From contig NZ_SMZO01000015.1 in the NCBI RefSeq assembly GCF_004358675.1, forward strand, positions 1 to 64,000: a DNA stretch of 64,000 nt. Reading direction: 5' to 3'. How positions within the stretch are numbered: position 1 is the first letter of the stretch; the number at the start of each line of letters is the position of its first letter. This document shows positions 17,890-25,939 of the stretch, one piece after another. The DNA comes from Meridianimarinicoccus aquatilis (lineage in GTDB: Bacteria > Pseudomonadota > Alphaproteobacteria > Rhodobacterales > Rhodobacteraceae). A program made the translations under genes and the position numbers. The notes below the pieces were generated by a model. It was not told the origin of the DNA. It saw only the letters and a program-made list of their open reading frames with translations, and searched no databases.

Positions 17890-17935
17890 ATGCGAACCAT
17901 TCTCAACAGGCAAGGTTTTTGAGAACTATTCTCAA
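17890..17935. promoter_or_regulatory. Two Fur/Mur-like operators upstream of the metal importer
   Basis: A perfect inverted repeat, TTGAGAA-CTA-TTCTCAA, lies at 17919-17935. A second, imperfect one, ATGCGAA-CCA-TTCTCAA, lies at 17890-17906, 29 bp away centre to centre. Both are 35-80 bases upstream of the sitA start on its promoter side. The 7-3-7 geometry and sequence are like Fur-family (Mur, Fur or Irr) boxes of alphaproteobacteria. Manganese-dependent Mur is the natural candidate given the operon. Confidence 0.7.
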
Positions 17936-18022
17936 CTGGGGGGCATGTGCCTTGTTTTTTGTAACGCTAGTTTTTCGTTGGATACTTGTCAGCGCGGGAA
18001 ACACGAGTTAGCAGAACACAAC

Positions 18023-18112
18023 GGAGCGGTGGCCGAGCGGTCGAAGGCAGTGGTCTTGAAAACCACCGTGCGTGAAAGCGTACCGTGGGTTCGAATCCCA
18101 CCCGCTCCGCCA
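18023..18112 (+). tRNA. tRNA-Ser (anticodon UGA)
   Basis: A 90-nt class II tRNA with encoded CCA. The acceptor arms GGAGCGG (18023-18029) and CCGCTCC (18102-18108) pair perfectly. The anticodon stem-loop TGGTCTTGAAAACCA has loop CTTGAAA and anticodon TGA. A long variable arm (GTGCGTGAAAGCGTAC) and GGTTCGAATCC in the T-arm are as expected for serine. The 3' CCA is at 18110-18112. This anticodon reads UCA and other UCN codons and is normally a core chromosomal gene, so its presence close to a plasmid-type replication module is notable. Confidence 0.96.
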
Positions 18113-18833
18113 CCTGCCTTCGAAGAAAGTTTCTCTGAGCCCTGTATCGGCCGGATTTTCTCGTGTTTTCAATGGGGTTTGCAGGTTAGGCTATTCACTG
18201 CCGCAGGCCGGAGAGTCCGGGAATCCGTTCTCTGGGGCCCAAATTCTCTGAACCTATTGACTGCGCTCTTTTGGTGAATTTTTTTAAGGCATTGTATTCG
18301 AATGAAGTTTTCCGGGGCGAACCTAAACACTTCGATCGGAGTCGCGTTCGATCAGATGGAATCGGCGTCCAACCTTCGCTTCTCGCCACGCACCTGTGTT
18401 GGCCGCATTTCCGCAACGAAGTACTGCGGATGTTGTTGGCAAGTCGGGCGCACTGCCGACTTTCGCTGCGTCCCGCACGAACGGCCGCGATGCGCAGGAA
18501 GCAGACTTTGCAAACCGGCGCGGTCAGGGCCGCCCTCGAAGGCAAACCCGGCCCACAGCGGCCATTGCCGATGCCATCAACCGCCGCACTGCAGCTCTCC
18601 AAGAGCCGCCATTGGTTCAGGTTTCTACATTTTGCCTAAGTGAATGGCTGCAGAGCGGACATAATCGTGACAGGACCAGTTCATGTCGCAAAGGCCCGCT
18701 GTCTTGGCCCCACTTTCGACGAGCACCACTTCGTCCGGCGGGCCGTTGTTGCCGTCGGTTTCTCTGAAGTACGCCGTGGCTGCGACTTTGCCACATCGCT
18801 TAATGCGTCTAAAATCAAGTATGCTCGCCGCAA
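18113..18833. other. Non-coding stretch after the tRNA gene
   Basis: About 720 bases in which short open frames exist on both strands but none looks like a real protein: they are rich in Arg, Ser and Cys, lack conserved motifs and overlap one another. I see no repeat of the tRNA 3' end inside it. Sequences of this texture resemble decayed coding or intergenic DNA. Its position, directly 3' of a tRNA and upstream of an IS-damaged operon, would suit an old integration scar, but nothing in it proves that. Confidence 0.4.
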
Positions 18834-19778
18834 CTACCGTTCTCCTCTGAAATACGGCACTCCTAGTCGTTGTGGTTCCTCTGACCGTCCTCGACGCGCC
18901 TTAAATATCATTAGGACAATTGCAAGAACGTAGGGCAGGGCTAGGAAAATCTGGTAAGGCATAGCAACGCCAACACCTTGAATCTGTAGTTGCAAAGCAT
19001 CAAGAAAGGCAAAGACAAGGGCTGCCATCAGAATCCCACCAGGGCGCCAATTGCCTGCGATCACAATCACTAAGGCAAGCCAGCCACGGCCAGCCGAGAT
19101 ATCCGGGACAAAACGCACAACTGAGCCAATGGTAATGAAGGCGCCACCCAGCCCGATCAGAACACCGCCCAGGATCACCGCAGAATATTGCCTTAGCGAA
19201 ACACTCATCCCCTTGGTGTCGATCACTTTCGGGTTTTCGCCGAGCGCGCGGATCTCTAGTCCCCACTTTGTCCGGTATAGTAGGAACCAGACAGCAGGGA
19301 CCGCCATAAACGCCAAGTAGGTCAACAGTTTTTGTTGGAATAGAATATCGCCGATGTAGGGAATATCGGACAAAAGCGGGATCGGCTGTGTCGCCATGAC
19401 GACGATGTAGGGCTCCTCACCGCCTTGGAAGAAGGTCTTGTATAAATAGAGGGACATCCCTGCCGCCAATAGATTCAACGATAACCCGGTAACGACCTGT
19501 TCGACCTTTAGGGTCGCTGCCATGAAAACCATTAGGAACGCCATCACGGCCCCGACAAACATTGCAAAAAGAACACCTATGAAGTTGTTTCCGAACCAGA
19601 AGCTGCCCGCAAACCCCGCAAAGGCGGCCATAAGGAGCGTGCCTTCGACACCGAGGTTCAGAATACCTGCGCGTTCGGTGATCAGCTCCCCCAAGGCAGC
19701 AAAAAGCAGCGGCGTGGCAATGCGCACTGCGGCTGCAAACATGCTGATAAGAACAGCCTCCTGAAAAAGATCGTTCAT
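18834..19778 (-). CDS. ABC importer permease, nucleoside/BMP type (second)
   Basis: A 314-residue inner-membrane permease of the branched-chain/BMP-type importer superfamily. The motif ERAGILNLGVEGTLLMAAFAG near residues 35-55 is typical of the second permease of nucleoside (NupQ/YufQ-like) importers, as is VVTGLSLNLLAAGMSLYLYK. It overlaps the first permease gene by 4 bases. The ATPase gene that should come first in this operon is truncated by an insertion sequence, so the importer is probably inactive unless another ATPase serves it. Substrate is inferred from the family. Confidence 0.83.
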   Translation of the reverse strand: MNDLFQEAVLISMFAAAVRIATPLLFAALGELITERAGILNLGVEGTLLMAAFAGFAGSFWFGNNFIGVLFAMFVGAVMAFLMVFMAATLKVEQVVTGLSLNLLAAGMSLYLYKTFFQGGEEPYIVVMATQPIPLLSDIPYIGDILFQQKLLTYLAFMAVPAVWFLLYRTKWGLEIRALGENPKVIDTKGMSVSLRQYSAVILGGVLIGLGGAFITIGSVVRFVPDISAGRGWLALVIVIAGNWRPGGILMAALVFAFLDALQLQIQGVGVAMPYQIFLALPYVLAIVLMIFKARRGRSEEPQRLGVPYFRGER

Positions 19779-20836
19779 TGTTTTGCCTCGATTACTATTT
19801 TATAACGCGCCAGCACGGCGGCGGTCAGGAAGAAGATCAAGATGATCGCTTGGATGGCATCGGTCATTGTGCTGGGTACGCCGGTTGCCACCTGTAATTT
19901 TATGCCTCCATTCACGAAGCCGCCAAAAAGGATGGCAACGAAAATCACAGCGATAGGGTTGAGCAGAGCAATCACAGCAATAATGATACCGGTGAATCCG
20001 AAGCCCAAGGATATGTCAGGCTTCATGCGGGCGTGAACACCAAAGACCTCGATGACACCAGCAAGCCCAGCAACGGCACCACTTATCAGCATGGCCGTAA
20101 TTATAGTGCGCTCGATCCTGATGCCTTTGAACCGTGAGGCGAGTTTGTTCATGCCAACAGCCCGAATCTCGTATCCAAGGCTAGATTTGGTGATGACAAA
20201 GTAGGTGATAATCGCCACAGCGACCGCGATCGGAAAGCCCAGATGCAAACGCGTCGCTGGCAAGACGAAGGGAAGTAAAGCATCACTGTCAATTTTTGGG
20301 GATTGAAGGACGAACTGCGACGGGTCCCTCCAGGGGCCAACAAGCAGATACGATACCAAGTAGTGGATAATGTAGTTCATCATCACTGTCGTCAGAATCT
20401 CGTTCACCCGATACTTCGCGCTGAGATATCCGGCCAATCCCCCGCAGAGACCGCCGCCAAGCGCGCCTGCGACGAACAGCAAGGGGATCAAAATCGGGAG
20501 GGGCAGGGGGCCAACGCTTGTATAGAGCCAGTATGACATCATCGCCCCAGCATAAAGCTGGCCCTCAGCGCCGATGTTCCAGATCCTAGCCCGGAATGCG
20601 ACTGACACAGCGACACCGGTTAGAATAAGTGGGGTGGCCTTGATCAAAGTCTTCCAAGTCGCGCGCCAATCGCCGAATGCACCGTCCCAAAGAGCTGCGA
20701 AGGCTTGCCAAATGTCGGCACCTGCCGTCAGAAGGAGTAGAGCGCAGACAACGCCAGAGGCCGCCAGAGCGATCACGACCGATCCGATTTGCCAGATGTT
20801 GCTCGCGACAAGGCGCTTTTCTATGTTGATGTTCAT
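19775..20836 (-). CDS. ABC importer permease, nucleoside/BMP type (first)
   Basis: A 353-residue permease with about nine membrane segments. Motifs include RARIWNIGAEGQLYAGAMMS, YRVNEILTTVMMNYI and GYEIRAVGMNKLASRFKGI, as in the larger permease (NupP/YufP-like) of BMP-type nucleoside importers. Its start overlaps the stop of the truncated ATPase gene as ATGA, showing the ancestral order ATPase, permease, permease. It still reads through intact although its operon was broken upstream at 20991. Confidence 0.84.
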   Translation of the reverse strand: MNINIEKRLVASNIWQIGSVVIALAASGVVCALLLLTAGADIWQAFAALWDGAFGDWRATWKTLIKATPLILTGVAVSVAFRARIWNIGAEGQLYAGAMMSYWLYTSVGPLPLPILIPLLFVAGALGGGLCGGLAGYLSAKYRVNEILTTVMMNYIIHYLVSYLLVGPWRDPSQFVLQSPKIDSDALLPFVLPATRLHLGFPIAVAVAIITYFVITKSSLGYEIRAVGMNKLASRFKGIRIERTIITAMLISGAVAGLAGVIEVFGVHARMKPDISLGFGFTGIIIAVIALLNPIAVIFVAILFGGFVNGGIKLQVATGVPSTMTDAIQAIILIFFLTAAVLARYKIVIEAKQ

Positions 20837-20991
20837 GCGATGCCCTTCTCCGCAATTGCGTCCTGTCGTGAGCTGTCGTCGGAGTGTCCCGCCATGAGCA
20901 GGCCTATCTTTTCAATATCGGCGTTGTCGTGCGCGAACTCGCCAACTATCTTGCCTTTGAAGATGACAAGAATGCGGTCAGACAAAGCTAG
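20833..20991 (-). pseudogene. ABC ATPase of the nucleoside importer, C-terminal remnant
   Basis: The last 50 or so residues of an ABC ATPase: LALSDRILVIFKGKIVGEF, the strand after the switch region of BMP-type importer ATPases, ending at a TGA that overlaps the next gene. An IS5-family element inserted in the CTAG at 20988-20991 cuts the frame. Across the element, removing one CTAG restores GAG-GTT-CTA-GCT-TTG (EVLAL), so the insertion point is inside this gene. Further out the expected ATPase sequence is not found, so the rest of the gene has also been deleted or replaced. Confidence 0.85.
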
Positions 20992-21821
20992 GGTCAGGAC
21001 TCATAGCCAATAGATGACGGTTGCTGCGAGCGCGATTGCGGAGAGGAAGACCTTCGGGCACCTGTCGTATCGAGTTGCGACGCGCCGCCAGTCCTTGAGC
21101 CTGCCGAACATGATCTCGATCCGGTTGCGTCGTTTGTAGCGGCGCTTGTCGTATTTCACGATCGTCTTGCGCTGCGTTCGACCCGGGATACAGGCGCGTA
21201 TCCCTTTGTCTTTCAACGCGTCTCTGAACCAGTCGGCGTCGTAGCCTCGGTCTCCGAGCAGCCATTCGACCTTTGGCAAGCCGCCCAGCAATGCCCGTGC
21301 GCCAATGTAGTCGCTGACCTGTCCAGCGGTGACAAAGAGGTCAAGCGGCCGCCCCTGGCTGTCGCAGATGGCGTGCAGCTTGGTGTTCATGCCGCCCTTG
21401 GTGCGCCCGATCAGACGACCGCGCCCCCCTTTTTGACGCCCATACTGGTCGCGGTCCGGTGTGCCTTCAGATACGTCGCGTCGATCATCGCCGCTTTCTT
21501 CTCGCCGTGCTCAGCGGCCAAGCCAACCATGATGCGAGCAAAAACGCCCTTGTCGCTCCATCGCTTCCAGCGATTATACAGGGTCTTGTGCGGACCGTAC
21601 TCCGCAGGTGCATCGCGCCACCGCAACCCATTACGATTGATGAAGATAATACCACTCAGCACCCGCCGGTCATCGACGCGCGGCTTACCGTGGGACTTCG
21701 GAAAATAGGGCTCCAGACGTGCCATCTGCGCGTCGCTCAGCCAGAAGAGATCAGACATGTTCACCGCTCGCTTTTCGAACCGTGAATCACGCCATCCGAC
21801 GGAAATCAATGGGTCCTGACC
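20992..21821 (-). mobile_element. IS5-family insertion sequence (IS427-like), 830 bp, apparently complete
   Basis: Terminal inverted repeats begin GGTCAGGACTCATAG on the left and, read inward from the right, GGTCAGGACCCATTG. The element is flanked by the direct duplication CTAG (20988-20991 and 21822-21825), the typical 4-bp target of this group. It carries one transposase in two overlapping frames joined by a likely -1 frameshift. Ends, duplication and frames are all intact, so this is a recent insertion compared with the eroded IS fragments elsewhere in the window. Confidence 0.93.
21001..21758 (-). CDS. IS5-family transposase made by -1 frameshifting (two frames)
   Basis: The upstream frame (ATG at 21758 to a stop at 21411) begins MSDLFWLSDAQMARLEPYFP and contains the first catalytic aspartate in MIDATYLKAH. 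The downstream frame (to 21001) has the second aspartate in LLGDRGYDADWF and the glutamate in RNRIEIMFGRLKDWRRVA, completing the DDE triad. The frames overlap at a run that reads AAAAAGGGGGGC on the coding strand. Frame 0 codons AAG-GGG-GGC can slip back one base at G-GGG-GGC, giving the fused transposase. This two-frame layout is normal for the IS427 group. Confidence 0.9.
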
Positions 21822-21885
21822 CTAGAACCTCAAACGTCTGGCCAAAATGGTTCCGAGCTAGGCGTCAGAACCACGCCTGATCGTT

Positions 21886-22077
21886 TCAGCCAAAAACACT
21901 GCCTTTGACCGCAATCACAGCGGGTTGGAAAGGACCTGATCCGGTAAACACAACATGTAGCAGGTCGAGTGTTTCACCAATATCGGTCGTTTCTGCCGCA
22001 CGGGTTCTGGCAAGGGGGGTGTGTCCAGTCAGCGAACTTATCTGACCTTCGCAATGGTACGGGCCGTAGGTACTTTT
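21886..22077 (-). pseudogene. C-terminal remnant of an unrecognised gene beside the IS
   Basis: An open frame of 63 codons ending at 21886 reads like a real protein tail: SLTGHTPLARTRAAETTDIG, LDLLHVVFTGSGPFQP and AVIAVKGSVFG. It has no start and is closed by an in-frame stop upstream at 22078-22080. I do not recognise the family. It is separate from the ABC ATPase remnant, so at least two genes were damaged around the insertion site. The 278 bases between the IS and the next gene contain nothing else I can support. Confidence 0.4.
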
Positions 22078-22103
22078 TCACTCTATCTAATTAATCGGCA
22101 AGG

Positions 22104-23666
22104 CTAGCGTACAAGCTCCGCCGACTTCCGGTCGGCGGCAAGAGAGGTGAGGATACCATCAAGCCGTTGACCAAGTACAAGATGGCCAGCGCCTTCAAAT
22201 GCCTGGAACGTCGCAGTCGGAAGGACCTCGACCATCACTCTTGCGTCTTCAATCGGGCAAAGCGTATCCTCTGTCCCGTGGAAGAAGCGCATTGGCCGAG
22301 TTAAATGCTGTAAATCTTCCACCCAGTCGGATTGCAAATGTGCGACCTCGTCAATTGAGGCACGCGTCGCCTTGTTTGCAATGAGGCGGAGCCAATCGCC
22401 AAGAAAAAGCTTGGTGTAGGATTCTTCAATGCTTGCTACGTCAGACGGCGCGTGCCGGAGCATGAAATCCAGTGACCGACGGGACAAGGCTGGGACCCGT
22501 GCGATCGCGTTATAGACCCTAGTCAGCCCCGAGATTACACGATCAACGTTCCGAATACGGTTGGACACTTCCAATAACAGCGTCAGTGGACGTGGTAAAA
22601 ATCGCTCCGCATCTTTCGGGCGGACCGCTTGAGGCGTCGCCACCAAGACAAGTTCGCTGACTTGATCGGGGAACGCGCGGGTGAATTGTGCCGCCCAAGA
22701 ACAGCCTGCGCTCTCGCCCATACAGATGACGGGCTCGCCGCAGAAGTAATCGGCAATGTCCGACGCAGCCTGAAGAATCTGATATTGTGCTCCGCGGCCT
22801 CCTGGCTCAGCGCGAAAGAAATGGCGCGGGATCATGAGAATGCGCAGGTTACGTTCCTTCAACGTCTCGACCATGTTTGTCGTGAACATCATCGGGGCTA
22901 GCATGGAGTGGAAGTACAGGATTGGCTGTCCCCGGCGGGCGCCGAATTCCCATACCGGCACATCCCGCGAAGTACCTATGGAAATCGAATGGATCACGAC
23001 ATCCCGACCATAGGTGCGTTGCGCAAGCTCGACCTCTGGTCTGCGTTGGTCCGGCTGCAAGAGATCGTTCAACACATCCGAGGATATTGCGAGCGACACT
23101 TCGCGAAGCAATGCTGCTTGGCCGCTCAGGCTTGCCTTTTCCAAGATCGTCCGGACCTGCTTTCTCTTGGTGTCGTAGCTGGCCCCAGTGTAATCCGCCG
23201 CAGACTGGAGATTATGGCCTGCTAGCAGCAAGCTAACCAACGAATACTCACTTGGGGTCAGCGACATACCGGTAGCGGCATTGAACAGCTCACGTTCAAT
23301 TGACACCGCCACGAAAGCGACCTCTGCAGGCGCAAGGGGCCAGCGATCTAATCGATTAAAGATGAAGATCAAAGCATCCTTTGACATCACAAAAGTGGGC
23401 GCTTTGGCATATTCCTTAAAGGCGGGGAGGCTTTCGGGAAAGGTGGGTTCGTCCCCCTGTGCCAGCGGATGAATCAATCGCTGCGCCATTTGATCGTAGA
23501 CCATGACGGGGTACTGGCACCCATCGAAGGCGCCAAAAAAGAACTGTTCGCACGCTTGCACACCATCTGGCACTGAGAGCGCCCCAGCAGCGCGCCCGGA
23601 CCATGCTGGAAGCCCCAATTGAATGGTCTCAACCAGCGCAGATCTTGGTTTCTGCGGTAGACTCAC
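22104..23666 (-). CDS. LuxR-type helix-turn-helix fused to an alpha/beta hydrolase
   Basis: A 520-residue protein with three parts. Residues 30-130 are an unassigned sensory-looking domain. Residues 134-195 are a LuxR-like helix-turn-helix (MSLTPSEYSLVSLLLAG ... TKRKQVRTILEKASLSGQAALL). Residues 225-515 are an alpha/beta hydrolase with nucleophile S319 in GESAG, acid D467 in HGTED and histidine H495 in GAGHLVLG. The triad appears complete, so the C-terminal part may hydrolyse or bind a small ligand that controls DNA binding. It is divergent from a VPLPA-CTERM gene, with a 16-bp palindrome between them. Regulator function is inferred from the HTH; targets are unknown. Confidence 0.75.
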   Translation of the reverse strand: MSLPQKPRSALVETIQLGLPAWSGRAAGALSVPDGVQACEQFFFGAFDGCQYPVMVYDQMAQRLIHPLAQGDEPTFPESLPAFKEYAKAPTFVMSKDALIFIFNRLDRWPLAPAEVAFVAVSIERELFNAATGMSLTPSEYSLVSLLLAGHNLQSAADYTGASYDTKRKQVRTILEKASLSGQAALLREVSLAISSDVLNDLLQPDQRRPEVELAQRTYGRDVVIHSISIGTSRDVPVWEFGARRGQPILYFHSMLAPMMFTTNMVETLKERNLRILMIPRHFFRAEPGGRGAQYQILQAASDIADYFCGEPVICMGESAGCSWAAQFTRAFPDQVSELVLVATPQAVRPKDAERFLPRPLTLLLEVSNRIRNVDRVISGLTRVYNAIARVPALSRRSLDFMLRHAPSDVASIEESYTKLFLGDWLRLIANKATRASIDEVAHLQSDWVEDLQHLTRPMRFFHGTEDTLCPIEDARVMVEVLPTATFQAFEGAGHLVLGQRLDGILTSLAADRKSAELVR

Positions 23667-23750
23667 AGCAGCGCCTCCTTACGGTTTCAGGACACATTGC
23701 CCTTAGGAAATCCCACACATCAAGTCTACGAATGGCTTTCTTAGCCGTTA

Positions 23751-23766
23751 CCCCCCTTGAGGGGGG
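23751..23766. promoter_or_regulatory. C6/G6 palindrome between the LuxR-hydrolase and VPLPA-CTERM genes
   Basis: CCCCCCT-TG-AGGGGGG is a near-perfect inverted repeat with 7-base arms, lying 85 bases upstream of the LuxR-hydrolase start and 159 bases upstream of the VPLPA-CTERM start. It could be an operator for the divergent pair or an RNA hairpin. The remaining 240 bases of this gap hold no gene I can support. Confidence 0.45.
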
Positions 23767-23924
23767 AGTGCCCAGTTGGCCTATGTGCAATCCTCATCTG
23801 CGAACCGTTCGGCAGCTGATGCGAAGTGAACAGGCGCGCGAGCCAGCGGCTAACTACCTGACTATGATTTCCCATCGTGATTACGTCAACGGCGACTAGA
23901 TAGACTGAGAAAGGCATACCGAAA

Positions 23925-24992
23925 ATGGCATCTAATAATAAGACTGAAGATAGAAATTCCCTTACCGTCAACCAGAGTGCAGACAAAAGGCTTCCAGATA
24001 TTAGGGGTGAAGCGCGCTACGCCATTAAAGGAAAATGGAGAGGGCGGAAGCTTGTTCTTAGGAACACCGGAAGTTCAGACATCGTCGCAAAAGTTCAGTT
24101 TAGAAATATTTTTGGGCAATGCGCTTGGTCAAAAACGTCGATTTATCTGTTCACTAGTTTGCTCTTGGCCAACTCTGCCCATGCGGCCACTATGTTGTCG
24201 GCTCAAGTGAACCGTCTTTTTACTGAGACTTGCTCATCGGACACATCAGACTGTGGAGATGGAATTTCCGTCGAAGCCGATTTATTTGCCGGTGATTTCT
24301 CACTTGGGGTTGTTGGGTTGTCTAAGGCATCTGCAAAGGCGAATGAAGAGACGGGCGAACTTAAAATTTATGGTGAGATTACCACAACAAATACCAGCAC
24401 CAGGGGTGAGCAGGCACGTGCCGACGCAAGTATTTCAGGGTCATTTACGACGACAGGAGCGGGGACGCTAACAGCATACCTGTTTACCGAGGGATCGTAC
24501 TATGCCTATGACGTGGATGATTATGGGAATGACCAAGCTGTTTTGGATGTTTCATCTATTCTGACTGTGCAGACCGCAGGCACTGGCCTTGATTTCAACA
24601 CAGAACAATACATCGTCGAGGACAACTGGGAAAACGTTCAAGACCATGGCACCGGCGAACGGGTCGAAATGAGCGGGACTATCGGGGATTGGCTTGTCGT
24701 TTCAAGGCAGGTTTCTGTCGGTCAAAGGGTCACGATCAGAGCTTCGGTAGGCGCAGGCCTCGCTAGCGGATACGGATTTTTTGATTTTGGCAATACAAGT
24801 AAGTTGTTTGTCACCACGTCTGAGGGACTGAGCATTTTCGCAGCAGACAGTAACCCGGGCTTCTTGAGCAACCCCGCATTGTCGATGTCTGATCTGCCGG
24901 GTGCCACAGTCGTGCCCCTGCCGGCTGGTATTGTGCTGGGTCTGTCATCCTTGGCTTTGCTGGGGGCACTCAAAGCCCGGCGGAAAATCTAG
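23925..24992 (+). CDS. Secreted protein with VPLPA-CTERM sorting tail
   Basis: A 355-residue protein of unknown function. It ends in the sorting tail VVPLPAGIVLGLSSLALLGA followed by basic LKARRKI. A signal-peptide-like stretch (TSIYLFTSLLLANSAHAATM) begins about 70 residues in, so the first 65 residues are an unusually long polar leader, or the true start is a non-ATG codon further downstream. The body is rich in Thr, Ser, Gly and Asp with beta-type periodicity, as in surface proteins. Base use is more AT-rich than in neighbouring catabolic genes. No exosortase is in this window. Confidence 0.7.
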   Translation: MASNNKTEDRNSLTVNQSADKRLPDIRGEARYAIKGKWRGRKLVLRNTGSSDIVAKVQFRNIFGQCAWSKTSIYLFTSLLLANSAHAATMLSAQVNRLFTETCSSDTSDCGDGISVEADLFAGDFSLGVVGLSKASAKANEETGELKIYGEITTTNTSTRGEQARADASISGSFTTTGAGTLTAYLFTEGSYYAYDVDDYGNDQAVLDVSSILTVQTAGTGLDFNTEQYIVEDNWENVQDHGTGERVEMSGTIGDWLVVSRQVSVGQRVTIRASVGAGLASGYGFFDFGNTSKLFVTTSEGLSIFAADSNPGFLSNPALSMSDLPGATVVPLPAGIVLGLSSLALLGALKARRKI

Positions 24993-25426
24993 CGAGCGCA
25001 CGCCCCTATCCCCCACGTGCGTCATTGGCCTGTTGGTATAAACAAGCGCGGGGGGTTACCCTTTGAAGACAGACATTACAGGTAAAGAGGGCACCGTAAA
25101 GTTAACTGTCATTGGCCATGCTAAAGCTTGGAAAACGCATCAGGGACTTTGGAGCGTATTTTCACGGTATCACCCTGGGCCAACGTCAAGACCAGTTTGA
25201 TCCAGTGGCTTTGATCAAGCGTGTGGCCAAAACCGCTATGCAAACCGCCTAGTGTCCACCGCGGTGGACGTCTGATCGGTAACTATTGCAATGACGCGCC
25301 ACCTCTCCAATTGCGTCAAGGCCACCGAGCCAAAACCCACCAGGGCGATACTGTGCGGTCATTCCGGGTCCCTCGGACCAACCGATGTCCATCGCGGTGG
25401 GCAAATGAGACACCAATCCTCACAGC
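24993..25426. other. Intergenic stretch between the VPLPA-CTERM and RES genes
   Basis: A weak hairpin (24996-25002 with 25016-25022) follows the VPLPA-CTERM stop. At 25090-25104 is GGCACCGTAAAGTTA, which recurs with one change near the decayed IS6 element at 26383. Just after it an ATG at 25119 opens 44 codons (MLKLGKRIRDFGAYFHGITL...) with no recognised family. The rest shows nothing I can support; it looks like rearranged DNA at the edge of the toxin-antitoxin pair. Confidence 0.35.
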
Positions 25427-25939
25427 TCACATCCGTGACAGCCGCTCTTCGTCATCCACGACTTCCAAAGAACCGTTGTGGTCAGTCCAAGCCCATAACA
25501 CGATGTTGAAGTCCAATGACAACGCGCCCTTCGCAAAACTCTGGATCAGAAACCCCGCAAACCGATCCGCAATGAGGGTGCTTGCTAAATCCTGTGTCGG
25601 CACAGGTTGGCCATTGAGCATCTTCATGCGCCATGCAGGGTCGGCAAGCATTGACGCTGTCATACCATACTGTTCAAGTCCGTCCTGATCGCGGGTATCG
25701 AAAATAGGCCCAAGGTCGGCCTTGTAGGACACCAGGATCGTAGGTTGCAGGCTGCCGACCTGGTTGGCTTCTCTAAGAGCGGTCGCGGGGTCCAGCGAGG
25801 TGTAGAGTGCAGGGGTGCCCTTGGCGTTAAAGCGCCCTCCGTAGAGTTCAGCGCCACGTCCGGACAGAGGTTCACGCGCATAGATCGGGTTCAGGGCGCG
25901 ATAGAGTGGCCCTGTGTAGCGTCCATCTTTCAGCGGCAT
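25427..25939 (-). CDS. RES-domain toxin
   Basis: A 170-residue RES-family toxin. Known members degrade or modify NAD and stop growth. The core pattern is visible: RALNPIYAREPLSGRGAELY, YGGRFNAKGTPALYTSLDP and ALREANQVG, with the conserved Arg and Glu of the family, and a later FAGFLIQSFA segment for the conserved Ser. The start overlaps the stop of the antitoxin gene by one base, with antitoxin first, the standard order for this type II system. It lies between IS-related debris, as mobile toxin-antitoxin pairs often do. Confidence 0.87.
   Translation of the reverse strand: MPLKDGRYTGPLYRALNPIYAREPLSGRGAELYGGRFNAKGTPALYTSLDPATALREANQVGSLQPTILVSYKADLGPIFDTRDQDGLEQYGMTASMLADPAWRMKMLNGQPVPTQDLASTLIADRFAGFLIQSFAKGALSLDFNIVLWAWTDHNGSLEVVDDEERLSRM

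Noticed and set aside
18195-18602. Possible gene after the tRNA
   Set aside because: Several overlapping frames of similar length on both strands, all Arg/Ser/Cys-rich with no motif; none can be preferred.
18113-18833. Integrative element using the tRNA as attachment site
   Set aside because: No integrase gene and no second copy of the tRNA 3' end were seen in the window.
20992-21821. Composite transposon carrying the LuxR-hydrolase
   Set aside because: Only one copy of the element is present; the other IS fragments belong to other families and are eroded.
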